A stretch of DNA of 64,000 bases from Neodiprion pinetum (GCF_021155775.2 NC_060233.1:16750537-16814536); one strand, 5' to 3'. Shown: positions 11,375 to 24,396, counted from the first letter of the stretch. Program-made: numbers and translations. The notes: a model not told the origin generated them from the letters alone.

Positions 11375-13475
11375 TGTGACGTGGATTTTTCCCGCTCCTC
11401 GGTCACTCGGAGAAAATGACCGAGAACTTACCGCGTGCACAATAAATCGGCGTCCACGATGTACCCTGGATCTAAAACAATATCGCAAAGTTTTTGTTGG
11501 GCGCCTGGCGTGATGAACACGCCTCGAAATCATTAATACGCTATTCCTTGGGCATATGCCCGATAGCTCAGTACCGCGGAGAGGGGAGGGGTAATTTTTG
11601 GAGAGAGAGAGAGACACTCGAAATACACACGCTATTTAACAAAAGTAAAATAAAACCTCATATTTCACAATAGCGGTGATACAAAACAAAAAAAAAATAT
11701 AATCCAAAAATCGCTCATCGCGAGTCTAAAACTAAACAGAAAATTACACGTAGCCTACTCTATTTCTTACTCTAATGAGCTCGCGGCTCCCTAACTAAAA
11801 CGTCACTCAACGATCACAAAATCCTCATACGCAAGTCTTAATTTGCAAATTCGCCATTTGTTCTCCATGGCGATTATTGCTCGAAACGAAACTAAAACTA
11901 ATTATTCGACGGTGCGCCGTCGGGCTACCGAATAGACGGCGTCCTCAATCTCACTCGAAATCTCACCCGACTCGGAGCTTCGACGCTACCGCGAGCTGTC
12001 CTAAATCTAAACGAATCCGTAAACGCTACTATATTTTAAACGCAACTAAAACGCAACGCTCAAACTTCTCGTCTCAACTGCTGCTCAACGCAACGGCAAT
12101 TTCGACTATACATCACCTAACCTCGACTAAACACTATCTTAACTAAACGTAAACTTAACTAAGCGCAAACACCACTACATTTAACTTCAACTAAACACAA
12201 GCTCAGAGTAACTCAACTCAATCTACATTATCTTAACTAACGGGTACGGAACTCAATGCAGGCGCAACTAAACGTAACCTAAACTACACGCAATCGCAAC
12301 GCATCCGAACTTAATTCTTGTCAAAATCCCCCAAAACGTTACCCGCTAATCCGAGCACTCCAATTTGGTATTTCCCGACCTACTCGAGAGGTGACACAAA
12401 AAAAAAACGATAACGCGGCTCGACCCGGTAGGGCGAAATTCGGCTATACTTGGTTTCACTAACGAGAAAGATTCAACTAAAACCCGTGACTCTACTCAAC
12501 TTTTTCATAAATTCAAAATTTACTTTACTCTAACCCGCGTACTCAGGCTACGGTCATCAAGCAAAAGAATCGGCCAAAGAATTTCGAGTACTTCTCTACA
12601 ACGCAAATCCAAAACGGCTATCCGTTACTCGGCAAGCCTTTTCGCAATTATGCTCGAAATTCAATCGCGGGGATAGAAGCAGCGCTTACCTTCTACATCC
12701 ATGCAACCCCCTTTCCATTCCCCTCGCGATTTTTGGGCGACTCCATTGCTTCGCGAAACTCCCCCAAAACGTGACTACTAATCACGACCGCCAGAACTAG
12801 AGTGGTTTCAAAAACCTACTACCTGCCGCAACACGGATCTCGATACGCCATCCCACACGTGACGTCATACCCACAAGAATACGCAATAATCGATCCGTCA
12901 TCGATTTCGTCGATCGCGCAACTCGACGCGCACCTTCGATAGCATCGCTGCACAGAACTTAAAGCTAGCTCGCAATCTCGTCCTCCGCGCAGCTCCATGA
13001 CGTCTTGGCGGTGAGCGTGGTGCTCCCTCGTCGCTAGTCGGTCCGTCGCAAGTTCGCTGGTCAATTGTTGGCGGGGTGAAGGGGAAGAGGCTGCGGCGCG
13101 CCGGCCGCCAGCGGGAATCGCGTCCACCTTGGATTCCCGCGATGCGGGGATCTGCGTCGGCTCCCCCTCCGCAGCCTCGACATCCTTCCTTCGCAATTGT
13201 TGCTAGTCCGCCATTTCGCAATTTCCTCGAATTCGGTGTTGACTTCTTGCCTGATGCCGTTGTAGCTCGAAAAATAAAAAAAAACAAAAAAAAAAACCTG
13301 AAATATCTTACGTTATTCGCTAATGTGTCCCCTCTCGTAGTTTCGGATGCGTGACTCTAGTCCTGGCGCTCTTTTTCAAAAACTTCGCGACTCAATTTCG
13401 GAAATTCCTAAATTTTTGGTTCCGCCCAGGGTTCAAGGAGCTCCTTGTAACGGGCATCAAAAATGCCACGTTACA
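11375..13475. mobile_element. Solo LTR (Gypsy-type by TSD) nested in the Zator-like element
   Basis: The block starts TGTGACGTGG and ends CCACGTTACA, so its terminal ten bases are inverted with one mismatch and it has TG...CA ends. It is flanked by the direct 4-bp repeat ATAT (11371-11374 and 13476-13479). No gag/pol coding is present in the 2.1 kb. The left part contains a long low-complexity run rich in AACTAAAC/GTAAACTTAACTAA motifs (about 11640-12560). The right part is GC-rich. Four-base duplication and TG/CA ends fit a solo Gypsy-type LTR; the length is large for one. Confidence 0.65.
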
Positions 13476-13880
13476 ATATATTAAAATAAAATATAAAGTA
13501 GCATTGAAAGAATTGTAAAATTTGCAGTTAACCTTAAATTTCATTCGGAAAACAAATTTTATCAGAATTTATAAATTAAAAAAAACTTTCAATAAAAAAA
13601 ATGATTTACAAAAATTAAAAATAAGGTATGTTCATTTTCAGAAACTTGAACATATATACACAATTTGAAGGTGTTCACATCAATACACCAAAACCAATTA
13701 TCATAACACCATAAGCATATATATCAAGTTGAGCATAAAAACCTACCGTTCCATAGTTTTGTACTATAACCAATTGATCTTTAATGACCCTGTCAATGAT
13801 TTATTTGATTGGTTATTGCCAATTGTTGATTATTGATTACGTCGTACATTTACTTGTTCCAAAAATACTTGCTGAGTTCG

Positions 13881-14114
13881 GAACAGCCCCCTGACACACG
13901 CTGCTAAAAGTGGTTCGCAAAATGTCCCTCGATTCTGCCGCCAATCTTCACCACCAGTGGCGCTAGTAGTTGTCTGACAAGCATGCGTGTGGTCAGCGAG
14001 GGCAGCGAGCGTGTCAGAAGTCTACTAGCGCCACGTAGAGGAACTAAAAAACGAGGACAAAACGCGTGCAATTTTTTAGTACACGAGCAAAGGTGAGTGT
14101 CAGAGGGCTGGTTC
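13881..14114. mobile_element. ~234-bp MITE nested in the Zator-like element
   Basis: It starts GAACAGCCCCCTGACAC and ends GTGTCAGAGGGCTGGTTC. These are inverted with two or three mismatches. No coding capacity and no clear target duplication. Confidence 0.55.
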
Positions 14115-14360
14115 TAAAGTGTCTCATGATAATAAAATAGCGCTGCAACTATCGGCACAAAGCATAAGTAAATATTAAATACTACTTACCTCGCGTCGAT
14201 AAATACTACAAACAATTTTTTTTTTTAATTTATAACTTTGAAGTGTGATGTCATACTTGGGGAAACCCCTAGGCCCCCCATGTCACAGTTAGTAACGTTT
14301 TGTCCAGACCCCCCCCCCCGCCCCCGCCAGTGCGTGACGTAATATGTGGACGACCCCTTA

Positions 14361-15893
14361 CTACTATTTTATATTGAATTGCAGTACGTCTGCTGTAAGT
14401 TCTAAACCGTTGCAGATTGCAGAAAGGTGAAATTATGAGCAAACGTGTTTGTTTCTTTTTTTCTTCTGGTTTGAGAATAATAACCGCGATATGACGTATC
14501 AAGAAATTGGTTTTAACATTTTCCGAGATCTGTTCAAGATTGTGGCAAAATGAAAAGAGCTAAGTCGTGTGTTTTTTCTTTTCTTTCTGCAATCTGTTGA
14601 GTCTAATATCTTTTTCTGCCAGAGTCGATTTATAACTTAATATTATTTTTTCTATTAACTGCAAAAACGGGAACTGGGTAAATGCAATCAGATTGACATT
14701 CGATCAACAGCAGAGAATATTTGACAAGGCTTGGACATTATTGAACGTAACTTTTGAACGATTCCGGTTACTTAGAATAATGTGCATTCGTTTCCACTCG
14801 CAAAATGACGTAAACGTAGCTTATGTACATAAATTGCACTGTTCAAAATCGATGCGACTTTTGCCGAAAATACAAAGGAACTAGTCTCCGATTTCTTATG
14901 ATTTTTGAAACTAAGAAATTTTCCGTTTCAAAATTGGTTGCTGAGAATTTTTTTTTTTTTTACAAATTGGCTTCTAACGAATTCGAAAAAGACATATCGA
15001 CTATCGGAGGATCAAAAGCTGGAAAAACAAAACTAGTTTTCTCCATTTTTTGGATATGACTTTGAAGTGAACAATCATAGTGACTTAAGATTACGCTCAA
15101 TTGATTATTCACACAAAATAACGTCGACATAGCATTTGCATGAATGGATTTGAGTGTTGTTGGAATTCGTCAAAATCGGTGGGTAAAGAAATCCAAAGAG
15201 TTGATCTTCACTTTTTTTTGAGGTTATTGTATACAAAAGAATTTTCCGACTGACGATTAATTTTTTGTAGGAGCCTTTTTTCACTAATTTAACCCTCAAA
15301 GGATCCATATCAAACTCACGAAGTGTTAAAGTCCCGAACCCATGTAAATTTTGTGTGTGTGTGTGCGCGTGTGTTATATTTTAATTTCTAAAATGATTCT
15401 CTGGAGATATTAAATGTATATTTTTACGAATGACACATAAGAATTTGACGTTACTAATTTTCTAGACATTAAAAAACCCTTCAACGTGGCCCGAAATCGG
15501 TACTTTTCATTAATTGTATCACGAGATAGCCTTCCGTCAAGCATTTACGAGATACGTATCAGCAAACAGTGAACTATTGAGGTCTCGTTACAAAAACAAA
15601 ATGAATAGATACTGGAATTATGTGGAGACATTCACAACCAGATATCGATGCTTCGTTTCATACCGCCCGAAAATACTTGCATATTTAGTACGTATGAAGA
15701 GGTTCTCGTAGGTTATAAATCTAAGGATTTGACAAACACTCAATGCATGACTGTTTCGTGATAAAATCGAATGGAAGCATCAACTTAATGCCAACCTTGT
15801 TCCTTACAACAATGAAACACGTTCCAGGAACTGATAACTAAACACGATCGTTGATAAACGAAGTGCTTTATACACTAGCGATCGCAAACTCGC
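14361..15893. other. Intergenic DNA 3' of esterase B
   Basis: No recognisable gene. A GT/GC dinucleotide run lies at about 15350-15374. Otherwise AT-rich unique-looking sequence. Confidence 0.45.
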
Positions 15894-18800
15894 CTATATG
15901 AGCTTTGAGCAAATTAATAAAAGAACCAAGATCCCGGTCGAGGTATTCGTCAAGGTAGCTGTAGATGCTTCGGCATGAACCAAACTAGCCCAAAACTCCA
16001 TGCGCTCTTTAAAAAGAGAGTACTCCATCGACAGTATAACTTCAGACTGGTTGCCTATTCGTAGATAATTGTCCATCGTCGAGTATTCAGTCCATGTGAC
16101 GTTTTCTTCAGAAGCCAAAACCGTTGGTGTCCTGAAATGTCAGGGCATCGTCAGCTTTGAATTCGATACGATATTTCGAATTCTGAACAACTCACCCATT
16201 GATCGCGAATGATGTCCAGAGTTGCACCATGTTGTCCACCATTTCGAAATCAGTGTCGGTCAAATTATCACCTCCCAGGATCGACGTCAGTGGAAAGAGG
16301 TAGATGACATCGTCGGTGTGCACGACGGCGTCGGGTACTGCCGCATCGAGGCTGTAGGTACCTCGATAATTGAACAAGTAAAAATACTGGGGATTCACAG
16401 CCAGAGGAAGCTGCTGTTGGAGTCCGTCCAAGGTTGGATAGATGAAGATAGCGTCGCCAACGAGACGAGTTAGGTTCGTGAGCAGCTGACGGCAAATCAT
16501 ATAGTCAGATATAGTCAATAGTGTCATTTTAGTGACTGGCGGGATTGGGGGGCTGACCACTCCATCGTTTTGTTGTTTTTACACCGGATTCCAAGAATAT
16601 ACGATATCATACGATCTCAAAGAATTATGGGTAGATTTCGGACGAATGCGAAAGATTTCATAGGATTCCAGGAATTTCAGGAATTTCGTGTAATTGAAAT
16701 TTCAGAGACCTCGAATGATTTCATAAGATTTCACGTGTCATGTAGATACACCAGATTTGAAGGATCGTGAACCTTTTGGGCGATATAGACTTTTTCAGAA
16801 CGATGATTTTTCACAGGAAAACATCGCTACTTTTGATCTCTAACACGATTAATTAATTCGCCTGAAAATTACACCACTGCAGAAAATATCGTTTGTGTTG
16901 CCATAACTACAGCGGTTGGAAAATTTCAAATTCCTATTCGCACCGGCTTGGAATCTAAAGGCGCGTGACCGAATGACAAAATTTGAGGGTTAAGATTTTA
17001 CCCACCTCAGTTGAGTTTGTTGTAAAATCGTCGTTGAAATAAAACGTCTTCACAGCCTTGACCCAAGCGGCTCCTGAGTCTGTCTGATAATTCCAGGTCA
17101 ACATCTCGGGCAGCACAAGATCGAAGTTATCCAAAAAGTCATAAAACATTTCATCGTCGCTATAGAACGCTGTTCAAGCAGGCAAAAACGAAATGAATTT
17201 CAATTCAAAGTACATTAAGAAAAATTTAATTCAGTGAACAACCTATCATCACTACAGAGACCTTAATATCACTTCATCGTTGCATCAACATCAAACTATC
17301 TTGACCCTAGAACGGTGAACTCATTTTATTTTCACCTATTCGACTAACGGGGGTCGAAAACGCCGCAATTTTGTGAACTCTATCTCTCGGGTCCATCATA
17401 TCATTAAGGGTCTTATAGTCTCATTTTGTTCGGTTTTTAATGAAGAATCTCGTGTTCCAAAAGACTTTTTGCGTAAGTTCCAAAAAGTGGTCCAAACATC
17501 AGTTAAAATGCCGAAAAAGGGGTAAGCTGTTCTCTTGCGGCAGAAAATTTAAAATAGCGTGCGGTGTTCCCCCCTCCCCCCGTTGCCGTTCTAGGGTTGA
17601 AAATAACAAGGATGGATAGTACGAGTAACTGTATCAGAAAAGAACGGTAGTACGTAATAGCCATTCTGATTACAGTAACAAAATTGAAGTCGCTATGAGC
17701 TGCATGATAATCACAACTAAGAATTTTTCGATAATAAAAATTGTCATCAGCTTAAAATTTCGGTACTTGTAATTGGGTAGTGTCTTTGAAATATCGAGTA
17801 CGTACTTCCGGTCATTAAGATCCCTTCGTCTCGGACGATTCCTGTCATCCAAGGCAAATCGCAGAATTCACCCTTCGCCAACAAGTTCGTAGGACTGTCG
17901 GTGAGCACAGCGCCTTCTATGTCTGGCTCGTCAGTCGGGCCCCACACAACAACTGGGACCGACTCCCACACGTAGAATTGTGAGGCTGAGGCGACGATAT
18001 CCGAGGCATTCACGGTCCGCAAACACTCGATCAAGGCACTCGAGGTGTCGTTGTCACAGCCAACGTAGCCACCGAGCTGAAAAGCACGGCTTGCGTATCC
18101 TGCACTGGGCAAATGGGCCCAAGTCGACAGAGCCGATCCACTCTGTGTTATGTATCTGTGAAACAGTCCTGTGGATCGAAAAGATTCGTGTCGTTGAGAT
18201 CCGTTCTGTAGTGATGAGGCTTATCTGCTCCTCTTGTTCGAGAAGAAATTGCCGCGGTTTTGATGTGGGAAAAATAACAGATCTACAGTGGATCGAAGTT
18301 AAATACTATGGAGCCACTAGAGCCGAATCTTCCTACAGATCCGTCACTGCTGAATTTTGAATGATTGCGGTAATTTAGAATAAAAATTTTCCTTCGCGCA
18401 TCGTTAGGAAGGTGGGGGTCATCTGTAGTAAAAAACTAGATTTTTGGGAGTCCATCCCTCTACCTTCAATCGCCATCTTGAATTTACATGTGGATTTTCT
18501 TAGTTGTTAAGTTACTCGTTCATTCTCAACTTCACGCTAGAAATGGTAGAAACCAATCTTGAAGCAATTTCTATTTTCTACAACTTGGGCAATTACCATT
18601 TTTCCGTAAGATTGATATTTCTCGATTTAGGCCTGCAGGAGTGGGGATGGGACTTAATGGTCTCATTATCTCGTTTATCATTGACTTTTACGTATGAACG
18701 ATGATGAACAAACTTAGAGGGATTTGATCATCGTTTATGCATGAAAGTTGACAATCAACGTGACGACGCAATAATTAGATTTCATCTCTACTTTTTTCGG

Positions 18801-20999
18801 TTATAAATATAAAAATAGTTATCCTAGAATTAAAAATCACCACCCAAGTTGTAGGGAATTTTATTCCCTACAAGTTGGTTTCTTATTGTTCGTGCGTAAA
18901 AGTAAACAATGGACAGGATAAGACGATAATTGAATTTAACATCTCCCTCCCCCCTCCGCCACCCATCGCCAAACGATTTGTGAAGGAAAATATTGTTCCA
19001 AATTGATGCACTTTCAGCGCTTATTTCAGTTCAAAGTGAACGGACTATTGTCACTGAGGCATCGTCAATACGTAAGACCAGTAATTGGTGAAATTATTAT
19101 TTAAACGTAAGAAACAGGGATAATTTTGGGCATTTCCACTTACATAAGTGGAAATATAATACGTCTCATGCGTTGTTGTAAAGTTTCGAGACAGTAATTC
19201 GCAGGTTGATGTATAGCTTTGTATGTCATGAAATATCTTACTTTTAATTGACGAACGATCGAGATCGTGATTTGTACTGACTCTTGAATGTCCGTCATTG
19301 CCAGTAAGTTAATTATAAATTACCGAATAGAGTTCTTCCATAATGCCTAACAATGTGACCGCCGACTTTGGCACGTGTGTGAAAATATTTCAGGTGACGT
19401 ACTCTGTAATGGTTACCGGTCAAGAAAACTACACAAATGTGACGCCATTTTATTGTTCTTCTTTTTTTCCATCAGAAGTCAAATTCACGTCGCACTTGAA
19501 AATGATGAGTCGGCCAACATATCGATATTAGAAATAGAATGATTCGTCTGTTTTCCTTTTCGCCATATTGAATTAGTCATTTCGAATTTCGAAAGAAGGA
19601 GGGGATGTTTCCGATGTATTCAAAGAGCCTAACAAGAGATTTGTTGAGCTTAAGACTCTTGATCTGAATCAAGACAGTAAAGTAAACCTGTTTTCACCTT
19701 CCGCCGCTTTCGAGAGTGACAAGAGATGAACGGAAGCGCTTCCAGCACTTTGTCCAAAAAGTGTGACTTGATCAGGATCACCGCCAAAGTATTCGATGTT
19801 GTTTTGCACCCACTTGAGAGCCAGGATCTGGTCCTTCAGCCCCCAATTCCCAGCCGCCACTTCGTTGCCAGTACTCAGAAATCCTAAAGCCCCGATCCGA
19901 TAGTTCGGCAGGGCAAGCACGATATTAGAATCCAAAAGGTAGTTTGGCGAGAAAGTGGCAGAGCTTGAACTGCCGTGTAAAAAAGCTCCTCCATGGATCC
20001 AAACCATCACTGGAAGCAGAGTGCTTGTGTTCACCGGAAGCTGTGAAGATTTGAGGTCATAAGAGGTTAAAAATATTGGCTTGAAAATGCAGTGCGAAAT
20101 CAATTAATTCTTAGTGGATGCAGAATATTGAAATATCAGTTTCATAGCTCCCTTGCAGTGGAAGATAACTTTCATGTATTCGTTTGGTAATCAATCTAAC
20201 TAGTGTTCTTTTCTTGTTTTTTCTAGGTGAGTGCAGTTCCGTTCGTTGATGTAGTTCAAAATGACTCGTGAGTATTGTAATTGTATCAGTCGAATTAGTC
20301 AAGCACTTTCGATTCGCTCAAACCACACTATGAAGTGATATTGATTTTAGAATTTTGTGTCTATCAACCTGTGGCGTGTAAACGTTGAGGTACAGACAAT
20401 CCTCGTTGCCTGATATGCTGCCTAACGCCTGGGGACATACGCTTCCATCTCTAGTGGCATTCAGAGTCCCGTTCCAAGCTCCGGCTGCCACGGGGTTCGC
20501 GAATCTGACATAAGCAAAAAAATTGAGAATCTAATTAAAAAAAAAAGGAAAAAAACTGAAATGGAACGCTTTCGTACGATACGTTTCAAAGTCCATCCAA
20601 TGAAATGGCGTCATCGGCAACTCAATTACATGTTTATCTTATCGACTTGCGACACAACCCAAAATTCATGTCGTACCACGTATGTAGTATCGTATTCAAT
20701 GACCGCCGTTAAACTTCTCCTCTCAGATAATCCACACCCAACTTTCAACATCGTTTGTTTCATTCGTACATAATTTACGAATATGCTCTTTCGGCAAACC
20801 TGAGATTTCCAATCGGTGGCTGGCCATACGGAATCCCGAGGAAAGCGGAAATGCTTCGATTGTTTCTGGTGGTCATAGTCGTGCCCAGCAGGTTACCCTG
20901 AAGAATCGTAACTTCTGGCTCACCATAACTTGTACCGAGAAATAATAAACTTGACAAGATTGTAAGGAGGACACATTTCACCGTCACTTGCAGCACCAT
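15894..20999 (-). CDS. Carboxylesterase copy B, complete, 7 exons, 577 aa
   Basis: Exons (minus strand): 20800-20999, 20369-20504, 19698-20040, 17806-18168, 17006-17169, 16196-16485, 15894-16131. They total 1734 nt with consistent phases and GT-AG introns. The start ATG (20997-20999) opens a signal peptide (MVLQVTVKCVLLTILSSLLF... cleaved near SYG). Catalytic set: oxyanion HGGAF (about residues 128-132), Ser210 in GQSAG, acid in the IVRDEG block at the end of exon 4, and His in VVHTDDVIYLF of exon 6. Length is normal for the family. Exons 4 and 5 have exactly the same lengths as in copy E; exon 6 is 27 nt shorter. The C-terminus is unusual: after the WASL block it ends in TNTSTGILVLLLICSKLI, a hydrophobic tail absent from E and F, possibly a GPI-anchor signal. 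Function by family is ester hydrolysis (dietary, xenobiotic or hormone/pheromone esters); the substrate cannot be told from sequence. Confidence 0.9.
17305..17596. mobile_element. piggyBac-type MITE with TTGA flanks in intron 4 of esterase B
   Basis: A 292-bp element starts CCCTAGAACGG and ends CCGTTCTAGGG, with TTGA directly repeated on both sides (17301-17304 and 17597-17600). CCCTAGA-type ends are typical of piggyBac elements, whose normal target is TTAA. Here both flanks read TTGA. Interior non-coding. Confidence 0.7.
18169..19697 (-). other. Intron 3 of esterase B
   Basis: The 1.5 kb intron between the exon with the nucleophile elbow and exon 4. It contains a short palindrome at about 18850-18882 (GTAGGGAATTTTATTCCCTAC core). 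No gene or named element was recognised. Confidence 0.6.
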
Positions 21000-21659
21000 C
21001 GTGAAAAATGTTCGCTGTCCCGCAGTTGAGCAAATTTCCAACTGCCCTTATTTTTGGTTCGGATTATATGCGACGTCGATCAACAATATAAGTGTGAAAT
21101 CTATAATCAATCATTAGACTGCAGTAAAATATTATCTTTCCTAATCTTTAATCCAAATGACAGAGGTCAGATTTTCACACGTATCTAACTTGTATTCACA
21201 CTGTATTCAAAGTGGCCGTGATGGAAAAGGCAAGAAGTAATGAATCTTTTTGAAACACTTTAGAAGATAAGTATAATATCTGCTCAAGACTCTGACCAAT
21301 CGGTAGTACTTTAACATATCGATTATCTCATTCCTAATCGCAATCTATTGCAGACCGTATCGAATCTTCAATCGCGTCAAAAGATGATAAATGGCATGAA
21401 ATCTTATCTCCAAACAACTGGCTGCCTTTTGCTCTACGGCTTGCAGCTGTTTCACATGCAGTCGTTCTCGAAAAAATCGTGATCAAAGGTTTCAGCATGC
21501 TTTATAATTCGCCTAGTGCAGAGACTCAAGGTCAGCTTTAACTGATTAGGCAGGTCTGCAATGGAATCCACTTCAAAAAGAAAAAATAATGTAGATATGA
21601 AGGATTTTAATGTGCCGAATCTATACATATTTGCTTCCCATTTTTGGCTTTCACGTATA

Positions 21660-21775
21660 TAACCCAAATTGCGTGTAAATTCGTACGCCTAATTTTTTTC
21701 TTATGGGAAATTAGCATTATTTGTGAGTTGGGGGTACGAATTTACACCCAAGTAGGGTTTTTTTTCCGTGTGGGC
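21660..21775. mobile_element. Small inverted-repeat element at the break of pseudogene C
   Basis: GTGTAAATTCGTAC near 21673 is repeated in inverted orientation (GTACGAATTTACAC near 21735). Surrounding ACCCAAATTG/CAAGTAGGGT ends are also roughly complementary. It lies exactly where the homology of esterase exon 3 in copy C stops. Confidence 0.5.
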
Positions 21776-24396
21776 AACGCCAGGAATTGGTCCTTGAGCG
21801 CCCAATTTCCGGACGCCACTGCGTCTCCGGTATTCAAAAATTTTAGCGCGCCTAGGCGGTAGTTCGTTGTGACAAGTAGCACGTCTTTATCGAGGATAAA
21901 TTCGGTGTTGTGACGTGTTGAAAGAGAACTTCCCTCCTTGATTGCTCCGCCATGATTAAACACCATCACCGAAAGTAGTATTAATTGTGAGCTTCTTTCG
22001 ACTTCGGAAATCTGGAGATGTATGAGAAACTTGGTGGAATCAAGTAATTTCAACATGCGGAAGGCCATTTTGCAATATTGTCAAATTTGTCGTCGGGACT
22101 ATTATTCTAACGAAACACAGTTTTTGTACTTTCAAAAGTATCCGCAATTTAGGAAATTGTCGAACATAATTGGTTAACGGTTGATTTCGATTTACAACCA
22201 TATTCAAGGTCAGAAACATGTCGAAAAATCCTCAACAACATATTTTCACTACAGTTTATCGTAAAAAGTGACAAAAGTTGTAATAGAAACTTGATATAAC
22301 ATTCCAGTATGTATTTGCAACCAATCTCGACATTTTGTGAACATAATTGTTATTCGTGGCTGATTGGTACTTATGAACATATCACTCGTTAAAAAAATCT
22401 AAATAGTCGTAAAAAGATGTCTTACTTATTACTAATTTCAAAAAAATTATTCGGCGCACAAGGAAGACTGCAATGTCAGTACAAATATGGTACCTATATT
22501 TTTCGTAGCCCGTACAATGTTGATAATCAGTTATAAACAAAGTTACATGGATTGAAACTATTACTGTATGGATTTGAAGTAATCCGCACAATAAATTTTG
22601 AGACACGTGAAAGATATTATTTTCAAATCTGGTTATAGAATATTTTGCATGAATTTTAGAATGTTTGAATACATTTTTGCATAAGAATATCAATTAGATG
22701 TCAAAATTATGGGTAAAATCGGTTACAAATATAAACTATAGTTAAAAATGCATTATGTAGCATATGTAATTTATTTCTTAGAAGTAGCATCAAATACGTG
22801 TCACCCTAGATATTTGATGCGTTTTTGATCTCAAAAATAGTTTCAACTTGAGCATAACGGTTATATTATGTTTTAAACTATTCTCCGAAGCTTAAGGATG
22901 TACAAAACGTATAGTACAGTTAAGGAGAGATATTTGATATAACGAAAATTTGAAAGTGTAACTGAAGTTGATCGGGCTGAATTTAGTTGAAACAATATTC
23001 CCTTGACAGCTATCCATAGTAAATAAATTTAATAATCTGATGCAATCAAAGTCATCAATAGCAGTGTTATTGTAACTGAAATTTACGGTCCTTCAATTTT
23101 TGTCTGACTGTGAGTCAAATGAATATTTTTTTCAAGTAAGTTCGATTCGATCAACGGCAGTTGTAGTTTCAAAGCTTTCATCTCATTTTAAAATTTGTAC
23201 CTGCGGGACAGAAATATTTAGATACTGGCAGTCCTCGTGCCCCACGATGACATGATCTTTCGATAACTGAGAACAAGTATTCGCATCATTGGTAGCGTTC
23301 CGAGTCCTGTTCCAACCATTGGCCGCAACTGGATTAGCGAATCTAAAATGTGTAAGGTTGACATGCTGGTGTGGTGTTGAATGCTGCCCGAGCGCGGAAG
23401 ATCGAGAGAGCAATGAAAAAAGCGACGCTAAGAAATGTAACGGTCGAGTGAAGGCTTCCGAAATAAACAACAAAAAACCGTAGAATTATGTGAGTTTTAT
23501 TAAATATCTTGACCCACTTTTGAAAAAAATACAAAAAGGTGATATGAAAGTTTGGAAATATTTCTCAATCCTTATTAACAGTCAGAATAGATGATAAAGT
23601 ATACAAGTCGGTGAAGATAAATTTCGGTGTTCGTAATTGCTTCTTTATACACTCGCTATAAAAGAACATTGCACATGATTAGAATTCAGCAATAGTATAA
23701 CTGTCTACTTAATTATCATGCAAATATGTGTATTCGTGTAAAACACAGCAAAAAATGTTGTTTTATTTATGTAATAAAGAATGGATTTTCTCACAATAAC
23801 ATCATTTGCCAGGAGTATTGTTCATTTGAATTTCATAAACTAGGTTCCACTTGACAACGAAAACTATAATACAATTAATCGCTGCGTTTTTCAGATGAAA
23901 CAAAATTCGATTAGCGTAAGAAAACAACTGTTTAGTCATATTGGGCTTGGAATTCAAATAAAAATCAATGCATTTCGGCAAAACGTTGAACTTGAAATTT
24001 TACAGTCGTCAAATAGTAAAATTGAATCACAATAATGAGACAAAAACCTAACAAAGCATGTTCGGCTACGGAAATACTCGTCTATGGTGATTATCGGGAG
24101 GGCTTCGAAATTAGTGAATGACTCCTAATATTTTACGGAAACGGATCAACAAATGGTTTCTGAATTTTAGAGTTTTATTTTGGTTGCACATAAGGAACTC
24201 CGAGAAAGGACCATATATTGGTACCTCGAATGGTATTCTGTATTTTGCCCTGTAAAATGCTCTGGGAAACAGTTGCTAATGGTTCATTTTCAATCGCTGA
24301 CTGGGCACAGCTTGGTCGAATTAACGAAATGTTTAGCAGAATCGGCACGAGGTAAAAAATAAAAAGACTTTTTACCACGAAGCATGAAACCATCAT
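21776..24396 (-). pseudogene. Carboxylesterase copy C, pseudogene (exons 1, 2 and half of 3)
   Basis: Exon 1 (from about 24396) has a signal-like leader and ILQGKIQNTIRGTNIWSFLG. It then runs VPYVQPK into a stop with no splice donor where the family reads QPPIGN. Exon 2 (23201-23342) is intact with good splice sites and keeps NPVAANGW and HEDCQYLNI. Exon 3 starts at 22011 with HGGAI in the oxyanion motif and continues through TNYRLGALKFLNTGDAVASG to about 21776, where homology ends at an inverted-repeat insertion. The nucleophile elbow and exons 4-7 are absent. To the left the sequence is already the upstream flank of copy B. Confidence 0.85.

Larger units (their letters stand above)
8588..14357 (-). 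mobile_element. 5.8-kb DNA transposon with 3-bp TSD (Zator-like)
   Basis: The two ends are perfect inverted repeats of 24 bp starting GGGGTCGTCCACATATTACG (8588-8611 and 14334-14357). They are flanked by the direct 3-bp target duplication TTA (8585-8587 and 14358-14360). Long C-runs lie just inside both ends. The interior carries one long transposase frame on the minus strand (9201-11153). A 3-bp TSD and a transposase related to ISAzo13-type DDE proteins fit the Zator superfamily as I know it. The element has been invaded by a solo LTR (11375-13475) and a small MITE (13881-14114). Without them it would be about 3.4 kb. Confidence 0.8.

Noticed and set aside
12819..13354. Overlapping frames of 90-130 codons on both strands in a GC-rich block
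   Set aside because: They lie inside the solo LTR, overlap each other on both strands and have Arg/Ala/Ser-rich composition expected from GC-rich non-coding DNA.
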